A stretch of 64,000 bases of DNA, from positions 20,091 to 84,090 of the forward strand of contig DIWZ01000024.1 in assembly GCA_002435955.1 (NCBI GenBank), given 5' to 3'. A program made the position numbers and the translations under genes. Positions within the stretch are counted from its first letter, which is position 1. Every line of letters starts with the position of its first letter. Positions 60,595 through 64,000 of this stretch are shown one piece after another. Below the pieces are notes generated by a model. That model was given only the letters and a program-made list of their open reading frames with translations, did not search any database and had not been told where the DNA came from. This stretch comes from Pelobacter sp. UBA6093. GTDB taxonomy: Bacteria > Desulfobacterota > Desulfuromonadia > Desulfuromonadales > Syntrophotaleaceae.

Positions 60595-60598
60595 CGTT

Positions 60599-61471
60599 TC
60601 ATTCAGCCCGGGTCTCCGGAATGCTGCACGAATGAGTGGCGCGCCGCACCTGCCACCGACGCCAAAGGCAGACACCAATGGATGATGTGAGGTAGGCCAG
60701 GCCGGTCAGCAGCACGGTGGTGGCGCCGGAGGGGAGATCGTACTGGTAGGACACCGCCAGGCCGCCGGTGGTGAAGAAAAACCCCAACAGGGTGGCAAAC
60801 AGCATCATGCGGCTCAAAGAGTGCACATACTGACCGGCGATGGCTGCCGGCAGCGCCAGCAGTGCGATAACCAGAATCAGCCCGACCACCTGGATGAGAA
60901 TCACCACGGTCAGAGCCACCAGGCACAGCAGCAGCATCGAGAAGAAATTTACCGGCACCTGGCGTAACGCGGCGAATTCTTCATCGAAGGATACCGCCAG
61001 CAGTTGTTTGAAAAACAGCAGCACCAGCAGCACGATGCCGACATCCAGCCAGAAGATCAGCGTCAGCTGGCTTTTCGGAATCATCAGAATGTTGCCGAAC
61101 AGGTAGCTCATCAAGTCGACGTTGTAGCCGGGAGTTCGGGCGATGAGCAGTACCCCCACCGCCATACCGATCGCCCACAGGGCGCTGATGGTTGTGTCCT
61201 CCTGTTTTTTCCAGCGCATGCTGACCCAGCCGATGATCAGCGCGGCCACCAACGCGGCAATGATGGCGCCGATAAACGGACTGCGACCCAGGAAATAGGC
61301 CAGGCCCATGCCGCCGAGCACGGCGTGAGCGATGCCGCCGGCGATATAGCCGATGCGACGCACCACCACGTAGGTACCGGCTACGCCGCAGGCGACGCTG
61401 GCAAGCAGGCCGCCGAGCAGGGCGTTTTGCATGAAGGGCTGAGAGACGAGCGCTTCCAGAAAAGTATTCAT
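60599..61471 (-). CDS. znuB: Zinc ABC transporter permease ZnuB
   Basis: A 290-residue membrane permease with eight or nine hydrophobic segments. QNALLGGLLASVACGVAGTYVVVRRI at the start and GGIAHAVLGGMGLAYFLG are standard ZnuB/TroC motifs; the middle LPAAIAGQYVHSLSRMML is typical. The C-terminus is basic. ATG 61471 lies eight bases after the znuC stop on the same strand. It pairs with ZnuC ATPase and receives zinc from ZnuA. A terminator follows at 60561. Confidence 0.94.
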   Translation of the reverse strand: MNTFLEALVSQPFMQNALLGGLLASVACGVAGTYVVVRRIGYIAGGIAHAVLGGMGLAYFLGRSPFIGAIIAALVAALIIGWVSMRWKKQEDTTISALWAIGMAVGVLLIARTPGYNVDLMSYLFGNILMIPKSQLTLIFWLDVGIVLLVLLFFKQLLAVSFDEEFAALRQVPVNFFSMLLLCLVALTVVILIQVVGLILVIALLALPAAIAGQYVHSLSRMMLFATLLGFFFTTGGLAVSYQYDLPSGATTVLLTGLAYLTSSIGVCLWRRWQVRRATHSCSIPETRAE

Positions 61472-61479
61472 AGGGATTC

Positions 61480-62229
61480 TCAGTGGGTGTGAAGGATCGT
61501 ATCGTGATGCACGGCCCGCAACGGAGCGCCATACAGTTGCTCGATTATCTTGCCGGTGATTTCCGAGGTGGCATGGCATACCAGGGTGCGGTTGAGGCAG
61601 GCGACCCGGGTGATATAGCGGGAGATGAACCCGATGTCATGGGACACTACCAGCACCGTGAGTTTCTGGTTGAAGCGTTTGAGGAGTTCGAAGACCCCCT
61701 CCTCGACCTTGGGATCGATATGCGCGGTCGGTTCGTCGAGGATCAGTATCTCCGGTTGACAGGCCAGGGCGCGGGCGATTAGAACCCGCTGCAACTGTCC
61801 GCCGGACAGGGAGGTAAGGGGACGATGAGCCAGGTCGGCGAGTTCCACCTCCTCCAGAGACTGGTGAGCCAGTTCGTGGTCCTGGCGCCGGTAGCCGCCG
61901 ATCAGCCGGGTTTTTCCGAGTCGGCCCTGCAGGACGGTTTCGCGCACGCTGATGGGGAAGTTGCGGTCGAAGGTGGCGAATTGCGGCACATAGCCGATCC
62001 TCAGGCGGGCTTCTTCCGGCGAGGCGCCGAATACCTTGACCTGGCCCTTTTGCGGTACCAGCAAGCCGAGGATGATTTTGAGCAGGGTACTCTTACCGCT
62101 GCCGTTGGGGCCTACGATGCCGAGGAATTCCTTCTCGTGAACCGTGAGGCTGACGTCCTGCAGGACTACGTGCTCTTCGTAGCGGAAAGAGATGTCCTGC
62201 AAGGAGATGATCGCTTGGTTCGAATCCAT
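61480..62229 (-). CDS. znuC: Zinc ABC transporter ATPase ZnuC
   Basis: A 249-residue ABC ATPase. Walker A GPNGSGKST, signature LSGGQLQRV and Walker B ILILDEPTAHID followed by HD with SHDIGF all stand in order; YVPQFATFDRNFPISV is the metal-ABC type Q loop. The C-terminal end is His-rich (AVHHDTILHTH), possibly metal-sensing. It is the middle gene of the operon znuA-C-B with small gaps (four bases from znuA, eight to znuB). Confidence 0.94.
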   Translation of the reverse strand: MDSNQAIISLQDISFRYEEHVVLQDVSLTVHEKEFLGIVGPNGSGKSTLLKIILGLLVPQKGQVKVFGASPEEARLRIGYVPQFATFDRNFPISVRETVLQGRLGKTRLIGGYRRQDHELAHQSLEEVELADLAHRPLTSLSGGQLQRVLIARALACQPEILILDEPTAHIDPKVEEGVFELLKRFNQKLTVLVVSHDIGFISRYITRVACLNRTLVCHATSEITGKIIEQLYGAPLRAVHHDTILHTH

Positions 62230-62233
62230 GACA

Positions 62234-63148
62234 TTATTCCAGGGCGGTCGCTAAGGCATCGGCTGCCTTGCGCAGGTTGTCGATATAGTTTTCCGCCAGC
62301 GGATCGAGTGCCACTACCTTGCCGTTGATGGCGCGGGCCACGGTGGCGGCGGTGGTGCGGCTGAACTGCTGCTGGACGAAAATCACGCGGATGTTGTCCT
62401 GTCTGGCCTGGGCAATGATCCGCGCCATGGTGCGGGGACCGGGCTCCTTACCGGCGGCCTCGACGGCAATCTGCTGCAGCCCGTAAGAGTCGGCAAAATA
62501 CCCCCAGGCAGGATGAAATACCAGGAATTTGCGGTGTTTGACTCCGGCCAGGCGGTTACGCAGTTGGGTGTCGAGGGCGGTCAGGTCCGCCGTCAATGAG
62601 TCGAAGCCGGCTTGGTAATCCTGGGCATGGGCCGGATCGATGGCCGTCAGGGTTGCGCGGATCTGCTCGGCCATGCTACGGGCCAGCACCGGACTGGTCC
62701 AGACGTGAGGATCGAGGGAATCGTCGTACTGTTCTTCGGCATGATCGTCCGGGGCATGTTCCTCTTCGCCCTCGTGTTGGTGGTCCTCCAGTTTGCGCAG
62801 CTTGATGCCATCGCGCAGATCGACGATGCGCATGTTCGGATTGAGCTGTGCGATCCGCTTCATCCAGACCTGCTCAAAGGTTACGCCGACCCGGTAGTAT
62901 ATCTGTGCGCGGCTCAATTCGGTCATTTGGCGGGGAGTCGGCTCATAGGTGTGAGGGCTCTGTCCCGGGCCGACCATGACCTGGGTATTTACATGTGAAC
63001 CGCCGATCCGTTCAACAAAGTATTTCAACGGCAGTACGCTGACAAAAACCTGCACAGGGCCACGATTGGCTGCTATGGCCGGCGCCGCGGTCGCAAGGGG
63101 GAGCAGCGCCAGCAAGGAAATCAACAGCAGCATCCATCGGTTCATCAT
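62234..63148 (-). CDS. znuA: Zinc ABC transporter periplasmic binding protein ZnuA
   Basis: A 304-residue periplasmic protein with a signal peptide (1-26, ending AIA). The zinc ligands are in SPHTYEPTPRQ, the His/Asp-rich loop DHQHEGEEEHAPDDHAEE (about 120-140), FHPAWGYFADSYGL and LDPLAENY. The acidic His-rich loop between the two lobes is characteristic of zinc, not manganese, binding in this family. It heads the znuACB operon. A TAACATGTTA palindrome overlaps a TATAAT sequence upstream (63210-63223), a candidate Zur site. High confidence for zinc uptake by family. Confidence 0.94.
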   Translation of the reverse strand: MMNRWMLLLISLLALLPLATAAPAIAANRGPVQVFVSVLPLKYFVERIGGSHVNTQVMVGPGQSPHTYEPTPRQMTELSRAQIYYRVGVTFEQVWMKRIAQLNPNMRIVDLRDGIKLRKLEDHQHEGEEEHAPDDHAEEQYDDSLDPHVWTSPVLARSMAEQIRATLTAIDPAHAQDYQAGFDSLTADLTALDTQLRNRLAGVKHRKFLVFHPAWGYFADSYGLQQIAVEAAGKEPGPRTMARIIAQARQDNIRVIFVQQQFSRTTAATVARAINGKVVALDPLAENYIDNLRKAADALATALE

Positions 63149-63499
63149 AACGGTCTCCGGGTGAAGTCGCGCATCTGACGGCAGCGCGCAGAGTTGGAAA
63201 ACAGAATGGATTATAACATGTTACCGGCGATCCGAAACTCCTGATGTCGCTCCGTTGGTGCTCTGGAGCATTTCAGTCAGAAAACCGGTCAGGCCGCGCA
63301 TGTCCAGGGATATGCCCTCGGGCGTCTCACGGCAACAGCTCAAGCGATACTTCCGCACATGCCCCTTGCAGACAAGGCTCTTGACATGCCAAGGGCAAAG
63401 GGCTAGAAAAAAAGGGGCCTTAGGCGCGTAATGGGTGTCTTGCAGGCCTTCATAACCCCATCCTGACCTGGGGCCGGTCTTCGACGGCAGGAGAGCAGC
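63149..63499. other. Divergent region between znuA and thioesterase gene
   Basis: 351 bp. Near znuA a palindrome and a TATAAT (63210-63223) form the likely znuA promoter. The remaining sequence holds a GC-rich stretch but no convincing gene, hairpin or second promoter. Confidence 0.5.
63210..63223 (-). promoter_or_regulatory. Candidate znuA promoter/operator
   Basis: On the minus strand TATAAT (63215-63210) overlaps the perfect palindrome TAACATGTTA (63214-63223). Overlap of an operator-like palindrome with the -10 fits Zur repression. No good -35 was found. Confidence 0.4.
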
Positions 63500-63961
63500 A
63501 TGCTTGAAGAGAGCGCGCAACACCTCAATCAGCGTTTTTCCCGGCAGATCCCCATGGCACGGCAAATGGGACTTCGTATCACGGCCTGGGACGGGCGCAC
63601 TCTGCGCATGGATGCCCCCCTGGCCCCCAACCTCAACGACAAGGGGACCGGATTTGCCGGTTCCCTGGCCACGCTGGCCACCCTCGCAGGTTGGGCGGTG
63701 GCTACCTTGTTGGCCGAAGGGGTGGTTGGAGGGCCTTGCGAGGTGGCGGTATTCAAGAGTGAGATCCGTTATCTGGCGCCGGTCACCGGTGATTTTTACG
63801 TGCTGGTTCCCGTGCCCGCAGAAGAAATTACCCAAGCTTTCGGGTTGGAGCTTCAGGAGCGGAGTCGCGCCAAATTGGCCCTGACCGCCGCTATCTACCA
63901 GGATGGTGAGGAAAAAGTCCGCTATCGGGGGCGTTACGCGGTGTGGATGCGGCAGGCATAG
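63500..63961 (+). CDS. YiiD-C-type hotdog thioesterase
   Basis: A 153-residue protein of the hotdog fold in the YiiD C-terminal thioesterase family (TIGR02447): the conserved PLAPNLNDKGTGFAGSL loop with Asn-Asp and Gly-rich segments is present, followed by an amphipathic helix with AGWAVATLL. Such enzymes split acyl-CoA or acyl-ACP thioesters; the exact acyl group is unknown. AGGAG lies before the ATG at 63500. It is followed 17 bp later by the left end of another 167-bp repeat copy, cut off by the window edge. Neighbours give no functional hint. Confidence 0.85.
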   Translation: MLEESAQHLNQRFSRQIPMARQMGLRITAWDGRTLRMDAPLAPNLNDKGTGFAGSLATLATLAGWAVATLLAEGVVGGPCEVAVFKSEIRYLAPVTGDFYVLVPVPAEEITQAFGLELQERSRAKLALTAAIYQDGEEKVRYRGRYAVWMRQA

Positions 63962-63978
63962 TCATCGTGGCAAACATC

Positions 63979-64000
63979 TAGGAGGCTGTCGGACTATCCA
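63979..64000. repeat. 167-bp inverted-repeat element, copy 3 (partial, cut by window end)
   Basis: TAGGAGGCTGTCGGACTA is identical to the left terminus of copies 1 and 2, and the last four bases (TCCA) agree with copy 1. The rest lies beyond the window. Confidence 0.8.

Overview
The window reads as the chromosome of a Gram-negative, anaerobic or microaerophilic deltaproteobacterium of the Desulfuromonadales type (Geobacter/Pelobacter/Syntrophotalea-like). This is an inference from gene content: a complete Tol-Pal cell-envelope system, an RND efflux pump with an outer-membrane factor, a gram-negative porin, a small c-type cytochrome lipoprotein, UbiD- and UbiA-family proteins and an N-type rotary ATPase. 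No rRNA, tRNA, CRISPR array, phage or complete insertion sequence was seen. The window is dense, ordinary chromosomal DNA with a few repeat-rich gaps.

Layout. 1-3.9 kb: a partial mechanosensitive-type membrane protein, an SLC13-type permease with RCK_C domains and an MscS channel. 4.2-7.5 kb: a possible prenyl-lipid cluster (LolA-like protein, degenerate UbiA-like membrane protein, polyprenyl synthetase, UbiE-like methyltransferase). 7.8-9.1 kb: a non-canonical NRAMP-like transporter. 9.2-15.7 kb: lipB divergent from aceE-aceF-lpd, giving the pyruvate dehydrogenase complex and its lipoate supply. 15.7-18.1 kb: quinone reductase, FAS1 protein, ferritin-like protein behind a Fur-type box. 18.3-23.2 kb: tolQRAB-pal-cpoB. 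23.4-28.7 kb: threonine deaminase, a TIGR04282-type transferase, folE2 and queC (queuosine), pyruvate kinase, a diheme lipoprotein. 29-34 kb: an AmiS/UreI channel, fabH and a large MscS-family channel. 34-41 kb: the N-ATPase operon atpDCQRBEFAG. 41-42.9 kb: radical SAM protein and O6-alkylguanine methyltransferase. 42.8-50.3 kb: RND pump, membrane fusion protein, an outer-membrane factor fused to a periplasmic binding domain, and a MarR regulator. 50.5-57.6 kb: cysteine synthase, UbiD-like decarboxylase, two lipoproteins, porin, dodecin. 57.6-64 kb: a transporter remnant, tcdA, tatD, a broken scramblase-like gene, a YgjP-type protease, znuABC and a thioesterase.

The unusual material is mostly non-coding. 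A 167-bp element with 18-bp terminal inverted repeats and an overall hairpin design occurs twice in full (2787-2953, 49508-49674), once cut by the window end (63979) and twice as isolated right ends (3914, 59912). One full copy lies directly in front of the efflux operon; one isolated end coincides with the break in a scramblase-like gene. Heptamer arrays (CTCAACA/CTCAGCA and their complement) flank atpB and lie before atpE. A 9-bp in-frame repeat lengthens the acidic linker of AceF. The leader of fabH has three perfect stems, two of them mutually exclusive. The protein most worth a second look is the 819-residue fusion of an ABC-type substrate-binding domain with a TolC-type outer-membrane factor.
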